A stretch of 64,000 nt of DNA from HIMB11 sp965657135 (GCA_965657135.1 CBFHNF010000005.1:1-64000); one strand, 5' to 3'. Counted from the stretch's first letter, positions 52,331-61,748 are shown. Numbers and translations: made by a program. Notes: generated by a model not told the origin, from the letters alone.

Positions 52331-53347
52331 ATGAAGTGCGCATTAATCGGTTTGGGGATGGTGTCTGGGACCTATGCACAGGCGATTGCCAACAGTAGGG
52401 CGATTACCCTTGATTTGGTTTATGCGCGCACGTCTTCTGCCCGGGCGGGTTTTATTCTAAATTGGCCGATGTTAGATGCGCATGCTGTCAACGATATTAC
52501 AGACGTTGCTGCATCAGATGTGGATTTTGTTATCATTACTACACCCCCGAACGCCCGCAAATCGATTGTCGAAATAATGGCGCAGGCAGGAAAGCCGATT
52601 TTAATGGAAAAACCGATTGAGCGTAATTTGAACAATGCGCGCGAATTGGTCGACATCTGCAAAAAACACAATGTGCTGTTGGGCATTATGCTGCAACATC
52701 GGGCGCGTCCGATTGTGCATCAACTGCATCAGATTTTAGATGATCTAGGCGCAATGCATCTGGTCGAAGTCGCGGTGCCATGGTGGCGCGACCAATCCTA
52801 TTATAACGAACCAGGACGCGGGACATTTGCACGCGATGGCGGTGGGGTGATGATTTCGCAGGCTATTCACACATTGGACCTAATGTTGTCGATTGCGGGA
52901 CCCGTTGAATCTGTCTCTGCCATGAGTGCTACATCACAGAGCCACGAGATGGAGGCCGAGGATTTTGTCTCTGCTGGTCTGCGTTTCGCTTCTGGCGCGG
53001 TGGGCCATGTGTTTGCGACCACTGCAGCCTATCCAGGACGGGGCGAGACAATCACGCTGCACGGTGAGAATGGCTCCGTCACGCTTGAGGCGGGTTGCCT
53101 AAAGATCAGTTGGCGTGATGGTCATTATGAAGAAGTGGGCCAGCAAGTGATGTCAGGTGCAGGTGCAGATCCGATGGCCTTTACATCTGATTGGCATCAA
53201 TGGATGATCGAGGATTTCGCGCTCTCCCTAAGGGAAAATCGCCCATGCCGTGTCACTGGCGAACAGGCATTGGGGGTCCATAAATTGATAGATGCGTTGG
53301 AACGTTCATCGAGATCAGGCACTATGTGTTTGGTAAAGGAAGGGTAA
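52331..53347 (+). CDS. Gfo/Idh/MocA family oxidoreductase (first)
   Basis: About 338 residues from the ATG at 52331; a TTG six bases earlier is an unlikely alternative. Rossmann start 'ALIGLGMVSGTYAQAIANSR' and the catalytic-lysine motif 'KPILMEKPIERNLNNARELV' (EKP) are clear, followed by 'QHRARPIVHQLHQILDDLGA' and 'GGGVMISQAIHTLDLMLSIA' with the conserved H-x-x-D. These NAD(P)-dependent enzymes oxidise or epimerise cyclic sugars, inositols or sugar acids. It is three bases upstream of a second gene of the same family and follows the GH3 gene, so both may process a released sugar. Confidence 0.92.
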   Translation: MKCALIGLGMVSGTYAQAIANSRAITLDLVYARTSSARAGFILNWPMLDAHAVNDITDVAASDVDFVIITTPPNARKSIVEIMAQAGKPILMEKPIERNLNNARELVDICKKHNVLLGIMLQHRARPIVHQLHQILDDLGAMHLVEVAVPWWRDQSYYNEPGRGTFARDGGGVMISQAIHTLDLMLSIAGPVESVSAMSATSQSHEMEAEDFVSAGLRFASGAVGHVFATTAAYPGRGETITLHGENGSVTLEAGCLKISWRDGHYEEVGQQVMSGAGADPMAFTSDWHQWMIEDFALSLRENRPCRVTGEQALGVHKLIDALERSSRSGTMCLVKEG

Positions 53348-53350
53348 GTT

Positions 53351-54361
53351 ATGACACTTAAACTTGGAATTTTAGGAATAGATCACGGACATATCTTTGG
53401 CATGCTTTCCAACATGCAGCAGCGTGGATGTCACTGTCAGATGTATTGGACCAGTGGTGATGCGGTAACAGAAATCAAATTCAATCAAGTATTCCCCAGC
53501 ATTCAAAAGGTCACCGACCGCCGTCGCATACTCGAGGATCCATCCATTGATATGATCCTAATTTCCGCAGTGCCAGAAGATCGCGCCGCACTGGCGATTG
53601 AGGCGATGGAAGCGGGAAAAGATGTGATGGTTGACAAACCTGGGTGCACCACACTTGAGCAGTTGGCCGCGATCAAGGCCACGCAAGCAAGGACCGGACG
53701 GATTTGGTCAGTCAATTTTTCTGAACGTTTTGAAGTTCGCGCCGTCACAAAGGCGGCAGAATTGGTGCGTCAGGGTGCAATTGGGCGTGTGATTCAAGTT
53801 GTCACGCTCGCCCCGCACAAACAGAATTTGCAAACCCGTCCTGCTTGGTATTTTGAACGAGTTAGATATGGTGGAATTCTATGTGATATTGGATCCCATC
53901 AAGTGGACCAATTTCTATATTTTACAAACTCGACTGAGGCCAAAGTTGCGCATGCTTTGGTTGAAAATACGACAATGCCCACAGAGCCGGGATTTCAGGA
54001 TTATGGAGAAATGACGTTGATCGGTAACGGTGGGCATGGGTATTTACGCTTGGATTGGTTCACGCCTGATGGCTTGCCCACATGGGGGGATGGGCGATTG
54101 TTCATATTAGGAACCGAGGGGTCTATAGAGGTGCGCAAATATACCGACATCGGCCAGCAACATCGCACCGATAATCTGTATTTGGTAAACGCGGAATCAA
54201 ATGCCTATATTGATTGCAGAGACCAAGATTTACCTTATTTTGCGAACCTGATTTCAGACGTGTTCGATCGCACTGAAACCGCAATGGCACAATCGCACGC
54301 TTATTTGACAATGGAAATAGCGATTGAAGCCCAAAATTATGCCGAAGAAGCTAATTTTTGA
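53351..54361 (+). CDS. Gfo/Idh/MocA family oxidoreductase (second)
   Basis: 336 residues. The Rossmann start is less canonical ('KLGILGIDHGHIFGMLSNMQ'), but the catalytic lysine is in 'GKDVMVDKPGCTTLEQLAAI' (DKP) and 'YGGILCDIGSHQVDQFLYFT' supplies the H-x-x-D histidine and aspartate. Divergent from the preceding paralogue, so the two probably catalyse successive or complementary steps. Spaced only three bases from it. The substrate is unknown. Confidence 0.92.
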   Translation: MTLKLGILGIDHGHIFGMLSNMQQRGCHCQMYWTSGDAVTEIKFNQVFPSIQKVTDRRRILEDPSIDMILISAVPEDRAALAIEAMEAGKDVMVDKPGCTTLEQLAAIKATQARTGRIWSVNFSERFEVRAVTKAAELVRQGAIGRVIQVVTLAPHKQNLQTRPAWYFERVRYGGILCDIGSHQVDQFLYFTNSTEAKVAHALVENTTMPTEPGFQDYGEMTLIGNGGHGYLRLDWFTPDGLPTWGDGRLFILGTEGSIEVRKYTDIGQQHRTDNLYLVNAESNAYIDCRDQDLPYFANLISDVFDRTETAMAQSHAYLTMEIAIEAQNYAEEANF

Positions 54362-54520
54362 CCGATTTTTGACCTCAGACTAACGGACAAATAACGTAGC
54401 TTAAGTTATGTTTAGGTAACGAACCAAGGTCGCTTATCATATTTGTGAGTGAAATACGAAATTAACCCTGTTTTAGCAAGTGCCAGTTTGGATCACTTAA
54501 AGTAACTGAGCGGATTTCTG

Positions 54521-55459
54521 TCACATCTTCGCTGATGCAGCGTTTTCGCGCCAGATCACGTACAGGCCTGCCATTATAATAATCAAGCTGCCCACCCATA
54601 CCGGCAGGCCCGGCCAATCGGAAAAAATAATCCAGCCCCAGAAAATTGACATTGGCAACAACACGTATTCAAACGGCGCAACTGTCGCGGCTGGTGCGCT
54701 GCGATATGCTTGGGATAAACAATAACCAACGCCAGTGGCAAGAACCCCAATTAAGACAAAATAGACCATATCATTAGCGTTGGGGGTGACCCAAGCACGT
54801 AAAATGAACTCTATACTTGGATGTTGCGCCCGATCTGAATATGCGCCATTTCCAACCATCAGACCGCTTAGTCCGCATAAAGAAACAAATGTGATCTGAA
54901 TGTAAAACGCCATCGCCGAAGCCTTGGTTTTGGCCAGCTTACGGGTCAATACTTGCATGGTGGCATAAAAAAACGCCGCCAACAGCGGTAGCATATATAT
55001 CCAAACGCTTAGGTCTGCTCTTGCTTCGTTTTGTGAGTAAACCATCAATAACGTGCCAGCAAATCCAACTATGACCGCACTCCAACGACGGGGCCCAACG
55101 CGTTCGCCCAGGATTGGGATGGATAAAACCGTGATCATTATGGGCGCGATGAAAAAGAGTGCGGTCGCGTCAGACAATGGCAAAACGGCCAACGCCGCAA
55201 AATAGGTCATGTTTGATGCAAAAACCATAAGGGCGCGCAAGGCGTGTAACCCCACTTGGTCTGTTTTTAAAATGCGCCAACCACCTTCAAGATGGACCAA
55301 GATCAGCGTGAAAAATAATCCGATCGCAGATCGCAAAAACACCATCTGATGCAGCGGATAATGCCCCGAAAATCGTTTAATCACCATGTCGTTGATGGAA
55401 ATAAAAAACATTCCAAATATGATGAAAATGATTGCAAAACCTGTTTTTGAAAGGGTCAT
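54521..55459 (-). CDS. EamA/DMT family transporter
   Basis: About 312 residues from the ATG at 55459. Ten predicted membrane helices in two EamA halves ('TGFAIIFIIFGMFFISINDM' opens the first; 'YMLPLLAAFFYATMQVLTRK' opens the second). The motif 'MVFLRSAIGLFFTLILVHLE' resembles S-adenosylmethionine-uptake-like or RhaT-like subgroups, but the substrate is not assignable. It is leftward, 85 bp downstream of the tag gene on the same strand. Confidence 0.9.
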   Translation of the reverse strand: MTLSKTGFAIIFIIFGMFFISINDMVIKRFSGHYPLHQMVFLRSAIGLFFTLILVHLEGGWRILKTDQVGLHALRALMVFASNMTYFAALAVLPLSDATALFFIAPIMITVLSIPILGERVGPRRWSAVIVGFAGTLLMVYSQNEARADLSVWIYMLPLLAAFFYATMQVLTRKLAKTKASAMAFYIQITFVSLCGLSGLMVGNGAYSDRAQHPSIEFILRAWVTPNANDMVYFVLIGVLATGVGYCLSQAYRSAPAATVAPFEYVLLPMSIFWGWIIFSDWPGLPVWVGSLIIIMAGLYVIWRENAASAKM

Positions 55460-55544
55460 TAATGTTCCAAACACTACGATATTTATGACCCATAACAGGG
55501 TATATACAAAAATACCGACGCAATACCGACGTTAAACTGATACG

Positions 55545-56108
55545 TTACCGACCTTGATTTTTGGGGTGTTTTGGACAGGTAATCACGTGATCGTTCACCA
55601 AGCCTGCGGCCTGCATAAAGGCATAGGTAATCGTTGGGCCACAAAATTTGAAACCCCGTTTTTTTAATGCTTTTGAAAGCGCCTGTGCATTGGGTGATGT
55701 GTTGGGTACCTCGGCTGGATCCTGCCATGTGTTTTGAATCGTTGTTCCTTTGACAAAACTCCAAATGAATGCGCCAAAGCCTTGTTCACGCTCGATCAGT
55801 TGCCAAGCACGTGCCGATGAAAATGCGCCTTCAATTTTGCCGCGATGTCGAATGATGCCTGCATTTTGTAGTAAGATCTCTGTTTCTGCGTCACCCCAGC
55901 CCGCAATGATGTCTGGATCAAAATGATGAAATGCCGCGCGGAAATTTTCTCGTTTCCTTAGAATAGTGATCCAGCTTAGCCCAGCTTGAAAACCCTCTAA
56001 CATCATACATTCAAACAATTTTTTGGAATCAAATACAGGAACGCCCCATTCCTGATCGTGGTAGGATTGATAAAGCGGATCTCCCTCCGCCCAGCGACAC
56101 CGTTCCAT
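55545..56108 (-). CDS. tag: DNA-3-methyladenine glycosylase I
   Basis: About 187 residues from the ATG at 56108, which gives the family's standard length. 'RCRWAEGDPLYQSYHDQEWG' (with Cys4), 'EGFQAGLSWITILRKRENFR' and 'GFKFCGPTITYAFMQAAGLV' followed by 'NDHVITCPKH' carry the Zn ligands (two Cys and two His) and base-recognition residues of Tag. It removes 3-methyladenine from DNA as the first step of base excision repair. It is divergent from the EAL gene with only 70 bp between start codons. Confidence 0.95.
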   Translation of the reverse strand: MERCRWAEGDPLYQSYHDQEWGVPVFDSKKLFECMMLEGFQAGLSWITILRKRENFRAAFHHFDPDIIAGWGDAETEILLQNAGIIRHRGKIEGAFSSARAWQLIEREQGFGAFIWSFVKGTTIQNTWQDPAEVPNTSPNAQALSKALKKRGFKFCGPTITYAFMQAAGLVNDHVITCPKHPKNQGR

Positions 56109-56178
56109 CGTTTTGATACTTTCTTCAGGGTTTATTAGGAATTTCAGGTTCAAATCATCTGCATAATGGAGGAAGGTG

Positions 56179-57018
56179 ATGGTTGATCGCAAGCGTTATG
56201 ATATTCCCGCATCCGAGGATAATCCATTGGATTATGCAACCGCACGACGGGATGCAGACGTTTTGGAGTATTTACGCAATGCTTTGTACGAAAAAACCGC
56301 GCTATTGGCATATCAGCCCGTGGTTGCCAGTCGTGGCACGCACACCGCAGTATTTTACGAGGGATTGATCCGAATTCCCGATCCGACAGGTCGCATCATA
56401 CCAGCGCGTGATTTTGTATTTTTGACAGAAGAAACTGAACTCGGTCGGCAAATAGATTGCACAGCGTTATATTTGGGATTGTCTGAATTATCCAAATATC
56501 CGGATCTACGCCTATCAATAAACATGTCGGCACGATCCATAGGGTATGGACAGTGGGTCGATATATTGGGGCGTGTGTTGCGCCGCGATTCTTCGATTGT
56601 AGATAGGTTAATTTTGGAAATTACAGAAAGTTCAGCAATGTTGGTGCCTGAACTTGTTATGCATTTTATGCGGGATCTTCGGCAACGCGGGATTACATTT
56701 GCCTTGGATGATTTCGGCGCTGGAACAATATCGTTTCGGTATTTGCGTGATTTTTCGTTTGATATCGTGAAAATCGACGGACAGTTCACTAGGAATGTTG
56801 CTAAGTATCCTGATAATCAGGTTACGATACAATCGCTTAGGTCAATATCTGATCACTTTGGAATGTTCACGATCGCCGAAGCTGTCGAAAGTGAAAGTGA
56901 TAGCACTTGGTTGTGCGATGCACTGGTCGATTGTCAACAAGGTTATTTTTGGGGTGCACCAACAGTTACACCGATGTGGCATTCGCAATATCGCAAAAAA
57001 CAGGCTGCGACGGCATAG
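56179..57018 (+). CDS. EAL-domain protein (c-di-GMP phosphodiesterase type)
   Basis: About 279 residues, almost wholly one EAL domain after a 35-residue lead. The motif reads 'VFYEGLIRI' (E-G-L, keeping the metal-binding Glu). Other active-site elements are present: 'LSINMSARSIG' (Asn), 'LILEITESSA' (Glu), 'FALDDFGAGTISFRYLRD' (Asp-Asp), 'FDIVKIDGQF' (Lys) and 'FTIAEAVESESD' (Glu). It has no GGDEF domain, sensor or membrane segment. All residues for catalysis seem present, so it probably degrades c-di-GMP. The start has a strong GGAGGAAGG before it. It lies 80 bp before phbA. Confidence 0.9.
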   Translation: MVDRKRYDIPASEDNPLDYATARRDADVLEYLRNALYEKTALLAYQPVVASRGTHTAVFYEGLIRIPDPTGRIIPARDFVFLTEETELGRQIDCTALYLGLSELSKYPDLRLSINMSARSIGYGQWVDILGRVLRRDSSIVDRLILEITESSAMLVPELVMHFMRDLRQRGITFALDDFGAGTISFRYLRDFSFDIVKIDGQFTRNVAKYPDNQVTIQSLRSISDHFGMFTIAEAVESESDSTWLCDALVDCQQGYFWGAPTVTPMWHSQYRKKQAATA

Positions 57019-57098
57019 CACCTTTATACTGTTGCCGCGATGCAGCAACTTCGGTATGTCTCTGGACGTGCAAAATGCACCATGAGATGGAGGACTTT

Positions 57099-58274
57099 AT
57101 GACAAACGTAGTTATCGCTTCTGCAGCACGGACCGCAGTTGGCAGTTTTGGCGGATCTTTTGCAAACACGCCCGCACACGATTTGGGTGCGGCTGTACTC
57201 GAGGCATTGGTGGAACGCGCAGGTATTGATAAAGCAGACGTTTCAGAAACAATTTTAGGTCAGGTTTTGACGGCGGGTCAGGGGCAAAACCCTGCGCGTC
57301 AGGCACACATAAACGCGGGCCTGCCAATCGAAAGTGCCGCTTGGAGCATTAACCAAGTGTGCGGTTCAGGCTTACGCGCCGTCGCTCTTGGTGCCCAACA
57401 TATTCAATTGGGCGATGCTTCGATCGTTTGTGCTGGTGGACAAGAAAATATGACATTGTCGCCGCATGTCGCGCATCTTCGTGCAGGTCAAAAAATGGGT
57501 GATATGAAATACATCGACAGCATGATCCGTGATGGACTATGGGATGCATTCAATGGCTATCACATGGGTCAGACTGCTGAAAACGTTGCTGAACAATGGC
57601 AGATTAGCCGAGACATGCAGGACGAATTTGCACTGTCATCGCAAAATAAGGCCGAAGCCGCGCAAAAAGCAGGGCGTTTTGATGACGAAGTGATCCCTTT
57701 TACGGTTAAAATGCGCAAAGGTGATATTGTTGTGGATAAGGATGAATATATCCGTCACGGGGCAACAATTGAAAGCATGCAGAAATTGCGCCCAGCCTTC
57801 ACGAAAGACGGCAGTGTGACTGCGGCGAATGCCTCTGGTTTGAATGACGGTGCTGCAGGCGTTTTGTTGATGTCAGCTGACGAGGCAGAAAAACGTGGTA
57901 TCACACCAATGGCGCGGATCGCATCCTATGCGACAGCGGGTTTGGACCCAAAAATCATGGGTGTTGGTCCAATTTACGCCAGCCGCAAAGCGCTGGACAA
58001 GGCGGGTTGGTCGGTCGCTGATCTGGATCTTGTTGAGGCAAACGAAGCGTTCGCGGCGCAGGCTTGTGCGGTAAACAAGGATATGGGTTGGGATCCGTCA
58101 ATTGTAAACGTAAATGGCGGCGCGATTGCCATCGGGCACCCAATTGGTGCATCTGGCGCACGTGTGCTGAATACATTGTTGTTCGAAATGCAACGGCGCG
58201 ATGCGAAAAAAGGTCTGGCCACACTGTGCATTGGCGGCGGGATGGGCGTCGCAATGTGCATCGAACGTCTATAA
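57099..58274 (+). CDS. phbA: Acetyl-CoA acetyltransferase (beta-ketothiolase)
   Basis: About 391 residues from the ATG at 57099, with GGAGGA upstream. 'SWSINQVCGSGLRAVALGAQ' (written here as the AWSINQVCGSG motif) carries the nucleophile Cys, 'GGAIAIGHPIGASGARVLNT' the His, and 'GLATLCIGGGMGVAMCIERL' the second Cys. It condenses two acetyl-CoA to acetoacetyl-CoA. phbB follows after a strong terminator, so the pair supplies 3-hydroxybutyryl-CoA for polyhydroxybutyrate. No PHB synthase gene is in the window. Confidence 0.96.
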   Translation: MTNVVIASAARTAVGSFGGSFANTPAHDLGAAVLEALVERAGIDKADVSETILGQVLTAGQGQNPARQAHINAGLPIESAAWSINQVCGSGLRAVALGAQHIQLGDASIVCAGGQENMTLSPHVAHLRAGQKMGDMKYIDSMIRDGLWDAFNGYHMGQTAENVAEQWQISRDMQDEFALSSQNKAEAAQKAGRFDDEVIPFTVKMRKGDIVVDKDEYIRHGATIESMQKLRPAFTKDGSVTAANASGLNDGAAGVLLMSADEAEKRGITPMARIASYATAGLDPKIMGVGPIYASRKALDKAGWSVADLDLVEANEAFAAQACAVNKDMGWDPSIVNVNGGAIAIGHPIGASGARVLNTLLFEMQRRDAKKGLATLCIGGGMGVAMCIERL

Positions 58275-58286
58275 TCGGAAACAAGA

Positions 58287-58309
58287 GGGGGCTGCAGCCC
58301 CCTTTTTTT
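58287..58309 (+). terminator. Intrinsic terminator after phbA
   Basis: The palindrome GGGGGCTGCAGCCCCC is followed by seven T, 12 bases after the phbA stop. A second small hairpin (TTGCCGC-AAT-GCGGCAA, 58308-58324) follows at once. Confidence 0.92.
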
Positions 58310-58325
58310 GCCGCAATGCGGCAAT

Positions 58326-58353
58326 TTGACGTTGTAATAATATTGCTTAAAAA
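58326..58353 (+). promoter_or_regulatory. Possible phbB promoter
   Basis: TTGACG at 58326-58331 and TAAAAA at 58348-58353 are spaced 16 bp, a fair sigma-70-type match, placed after the phbA terminator and 50 bp before the phbB start. It would explain separate phbB transcription. The -10 box is weak. Confidence 0.35.
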
Positions 58354-58402
58354 TTTTACAATTAGTAATACAATTGCGTGAAGACTTTATTTGGAGAATA
58401 AT

Positions 58403-59125
58403 ATGGCTCGTGTAGCATTGGTCACTGGCGGTTCGCGCGGTATTGGCGCGGCAATTTCAAAAGCACTAAAAGCAGAAGGCTATGAGGTTGCGGCCACATA
58501 CGCGGGGAACGATGAAGCAGCCGCTAATTTTAGTGCGGAAACTGGCATCAAAACCTATAAATGGAATGTTGCAGATTATGACGACAGTGCTGCTGGAATT
58601 GCTCGGGTGGAGGCGGACTTAGGCCCAATCGATGTTGTCGTAGCAAATGCTGGCATCACGAGAGATGCCCCTTTCCACAAAATGACACCCGAGATGTGGC
58701 ACCAAGTTGTTGACACAAATCTGACCGGCGTGTTCAACACAGTGCATCCAATTTGGCCAGGTATGCGTGAACGCAAGTTTGGCCGCGTTATCGTTATTTC
58801 GTCGATCAATGGACAAAAAGGGCAGTTTGCCCAAGTGAACTATGCCGCGACCAAAGCGGGTGATCTAGGCATTGTGAAATCATTGGCACAAGAAGGCGCA
58901 CGCGCAGGTATTACAGCAAACGCGATTTGCCCAGGCTATATCGCAACCGAAATGGTGATGGCCGTACCTGAAAAAGTGCGTGAAGGCATCATTGGCCAGA
59001 TTCCGACAGGCCGTCTTGGTGAACCCGAGGAAATCGCACGCTGCGTTGTATTCTTGGCTTCTGATGACGCAAGCTTCATTAATGGCTCAACGATTTCTGC
59101 AAACGGTGGTCAATTCTTCGTTTAA
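58403..59125 (+). CDS. phbB: Acetoacetyl-CoA reductase
   Basis: About 240 residues from the ATG at 58403 with GGAG upstream. SDR features: 'ALVTGGSRGIGAAISKALKA' (NADPH binding), 'VVVANAGITRDAPFHKMTPE', the catalytic Ser in 'VIVISSINGQKGQFAQVNYA', and Tyr-x3-Lys ('NYAATKAGDLG'). It reduces acetoacetyl-CoA to (R)-3-hydroxybutyryl-CoA for PHB. Ends with a strong terminator. Confidence 0.95.
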   Translation: MARVALVTGGSRGIGAAISKALKAEGYEVAATYAGNDEAAANFSAETGIKTYKWNVADYDDSAAGIARVEADLGPIDVVVANAGITRDAPFHKMTPEMWHQVVDTNLTGVFNTVHPIWPGMRERKFGRVIVISSINGQKGQFAQVNYAATKAGDLGIVKSLAQEGARAGITANAICPGYIATEMVMAVPEKVREGIIGQIPTGRLGEPEEIARCVVFLASDDASFINGSTISANGGQFFV

Positions 59126-59135
59126 TATGTTCTGT

Positions 59136-59165
59136 GCGGGGCTGCACAGGCCCCGCGCATTTTTT
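59136..59165 (+). terminator. Intrinsic terminator after phbB
   Basis: Stem GCGGGGC / GCCCCGC with a 7-base loop (59136-59156), then GCA and six T. Confidence 0.88.
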
Positions 59166-59225
59166 GTAAATTTTCTTTTTCCTGCGTGACCCTAGTTTAA
59201 CGTCAAATGAACAAAGAGGTCACCA

Positions 59226-60164
59226 ATGTTAAATCAAATCAACGGGCTGCATCACGTTACGTCGATGGCGTCGTCAGCTTCTGTGAATAACACATTTTTT
59301 TCCGAGGGATTGGGATTGCGCCGGATCAAGGCGACAGTAAATTTTGACAATCCTGAGGTTTATCACCTGTATTATGGGGATGAAGTTGGACGCCCGGGAA
59401 GCGTTCTTACTTATTTTCCATTCCCCAATATTGCAAAAGGTCGCCGTGGAACTGGCGAAGTCGGAACAACCGCATTCACGATTCCATTGGGTAGCATTTC
59501 GTTCTGGCGCGAACGGCTGCACGTTATAGGTGCAGGACATATTACGCCAACGCATCGTTTTGGGGAGCAACGACTAGAGTTTTATGGACCAGATGGTGAT
59601 CATTTTGCCCTGATCGAGGCGCACGACGTGCGCACGCCTTGGGCTGCGGATGATATCCCTGTCGAGTATGCGATACGCGGATTTCACTCGGCTGATATGC
59701 GGGTAAATGATGCGGACCCCATGATCGAATTGTTAACATTCATGGGCTATCGTGTGTCCCATCAGGAAGGCGCACTCACCCGTATGGAAGTCGTGGGTGG
59801 AAATGCGGCAAACAAAATCGATCTGATCGAATTGCCCGATTCCGCACGATCCAAAGAGGGAGCGGGCTCAGTGCATCACATTGCATTTTCGGTTAGCAGC
59901 AAAGATGACCAATTGGCGGTACAGTCTGCCTTGTCCGATGCTGGGTATCGCGTGACGGACGTGCGTGATCGCAACTATTTTCACGCCATTTATTTCCGCA
60001 CACCCGCTGGCATTCTGTTCGAAGTTGCCACTGATGAACCAGGGTTCACAGCAGACGAAGATGTGCGTAAACTGGGAACCGCGTTGAAATTGCCGGAACA
60101 ACATGAACAGCGGCGTGCGCGATTACAACAAACGCTTGAGCCATTAAAAAATCTACAACATTGA
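59226..60164 (+). CDS. VOC-type ring-cleaving dioxygenase family protein
   Basis: 312 residues with two VOC modules, the layout of MhqO-like proteins. The first starts 'INGLHHVTSMASSASVNNTF' (metal-ligand His), the second holds 'GAGSVHHIAFSVSSKDDQLA' (His) and 'FRTPAGILFEVATDEPGF' (Glu). It may cleave hydroquinone-type rings or act in quinone resistance. Its 3' end overlaps the convergent dehydrogenase gene by 12 bp. The substrate is not known. Confidence 0.87.
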   Translation: MLNQINGLHHVTSMASSASVNNTFFSEGLGLRRIKATVNFDNPEVYHLYYGDEVGRPGSVLTYFPFPNIAKGRRGTGEVGTTAFTIPLGSISFWRERLHVIGAGHITPTHRFGEQRLEFYGPDGDHFALIEAHDVRTPWAADDIPVEYAIRGFHSADMRVNDADPMIELLTFMGYRVSHQEGALTRMEVVGGNAANKIDLIELPDSARSKEGAGSVHHIAFSVSSKDDQLAVQSALSDAGYRVTDVRDRNYFHAIYFRTPAGILFEVATDEPGFTADEDVRKLGTALKLPEQHEQRRARLQQTLEPLKNLQH

Positions 60165-61124
60165 TGGAACAACCATGTCCGGCGGGCGATGCCCGTCGGC
60201 ATGGGTTTTAATGTTGATAATAACTTTTTCGCCCATTTCGATCCGCCCTTCTAAAGTCGCAGAGCCCATATGGGGTAATAGAACCACATTCTCTAATGCG
60301 CGCAGTCGAGGGTTTATATCAGTACCATTTTCGTAAACGTCTAATCCTGCGCCGGCCAATTCTTTGGCACGCAGCATACGCGTCAAAGCGTTTTCATCTA
60401 TGACTTCGCCACGGGATGTGTTCACGATTACCGCGCTTGATTTTAGCAAACGCAGGCGTCGCGCATTCATCAAATGAAACGTGGATGGTGTATGCGGACA
60501 ATTAATCGACACGATGTCCATTCGAGCGACCATTTGATCAAGGCTTTCCCAATAGGTTGCGTTAAGTTGATTTTCAATTTCGGGACGTAGGCGACGGCGA
60601 TTGTGGTAGTGGATTTGCAGCCCAAACGCTTGTGCGCGTCGAGCAACCGCCTGACCAATGCGCCCCATTCCTAAAATTCCCAAGCGCCGCCCACCTAGCC
60701 GGCCGCCCAAATAGGCGGTAGGCGACCAACCCGACCATTTGCCTGATTGCATCGCATTTAACCCTTCTGGGATTTTTCGGACCACGGCCATCAGCAACGC
60801 CATTGTCATGTCAGCCGTATCTTCGGTGACTACGTCAGGTGTGTTTGAAACGAGGATGCCGCGCTGACGCGCAGTTTCTACATCGATGTGGTCAATGCCA
60901 GCACCGAAATTTGCAATAAGTTTCAGGTTTTGCCCCGCTCGTCCCAAGAGTGCGCCATCAATATTGTCGGTGATCGTTGGAACAAGAACATCGCAATTTT
61001 GCACCGCTTCCACCAATTCTGCACGGGTCATCGGCGTGTCGTCGTGTCGAAGCTTAGTATCAAAAAGCTCTTTAAGGCGTGTTTCAACAGGTTCGGGCAA
61101 CCGTCGTGTTACAACAACTTTCAT
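60153..61124 (-). CDS. D-isomer-specific 2-hydroxyacid dehydrogenase (glyoxylate/hydroxypyruvate reductase type)
   Basis: About 323 residues from the ATG at 61124. 'GRRLGILGMGRIGQAVARRA' is the NAD(P)-binding GxGxxG loop. The catalytic triad appears as Arg in 'VIVNTSRGEVIDENALTRML', Glu in 'GLDVYENGTDINPRL' and His in 'NVVLLPHMGSATLEGR'. The 'TEDTADMTMALLMAVVRKIP' helix also fits. It reduces glyoxylate or hydroxypyruvate to glycolate or D-glycerate. It overlaps the dioxygenase gene by 12 bp at the 3' end, with no operon partner. Confidence 0.92.
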   Translation of the reverse strand: MKVVVTRRLPEPVETRLKELFDTKLRHDDTPMTRAELVEAVQNCDVLVPTITDNIDGALLGRAGQNLKLIANFGAGIDHIDVETARQRGILVSNTPDVVTEDTADMTMALLMAVVRKIPEGLNAMQSGKWSGWSPTAYLGGRLGGRRLGILGMGRIGQAVARRAQAFGLQIHYHNRRRLRPEIENQLNATYWESLDQMVARMDIVSINCPHTPSTFHLMNARRLRLLKSSAVIVNTSRGEVIDENALTRMLRAKELAGAGLDVYENGTDINPRLRALENVVLLPHMGSATLEGRIEMGEKVIINIKTHADGHRPPDMVVPSML

Positions 61125-61247
61125 GCGAATTCCTGACATCGATAGGCTCCGTAGGCTTTAATCCGTTTATCATTGATGGCAGAGTGTGATAAAATCTATC
61201 TGGGCACAAGAACCCAATTGAATTGAGCAGTACCGAGTGAGCAAAAG

Positions 61248-61748
61248 ATGCTAAGAGCCATTTTGATTTTGACTAGTCTGGCGATGTTTGTCGCCCAATC
61301 CTTGGTTGCGGACACCGTTAAACGGGGGCCCGTCACAAACTTACCAATGCCGCGCTATGTATCCCTTAAGGCGGGCGAGGCAAACGCCCGGCGTGGTCCG
61401 TCGTTGTCACATAAAATCGACTGGGTTTACAAACGTCGCGGAGTTCCACTGGAAATTTACGCTGAGTATGAAAACTGGCGGCGCGTGCGGGATCAGGATG
61501 GGGCAGGGGGATGGATCCACTATTCCCTGTTATCTGGTGTACGAACGGTTCTGGTTACACAGGACTTATTGGATGTATATCGTAAACCTAATCTGGACGC
61601 ATTTGTTGTTGCACGGTTTGAAAAAAATGTAATCGCCGATTTAGGGGCCTGTTCAACAAATTGGTGCGAGGTCGAAGCTGGCGGATATAAAGGATGGGCG
61701 CAAAAAACCGCACTTTGGGGTGTCTATCCTGACGAGAGCCGCGAATAG
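61248..61748 (+). CDS. Secreted SH3-like domain protein
   Basis: 166 residues with a signal peptide ('LRAILILTSLAMFVAQSLVA'). The mature part holds a bacterial SH3 (SH3b) domain, 'YVSLKAGEANARRGPSLSHK' followed by 'GVPLEIYAEYENWRRVRDQD' and 'GAGGWIHYSLLSG', and a second related half near the end ('WCEVEAGGYKGWAQKTALWG'). Such proteins sit in the periplasm and may bind peptidoglycan. It is a single gene. Confidence 0.88.
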   Translation: MLRAILILTSLAMFVAQSLVADTVKRGPVTNLPMPRYVSLKAGEANARRGPSLSHKIDWVYKRRGVPLEIYAEYENWRRVRDQDGAGGWIHYSLLSGVRTVLVTQDLLDVYRKPNLDAFVVARFEKNVIADLGACSTNWCEVEAGGYKGWAQKTALWGVYPDESRE

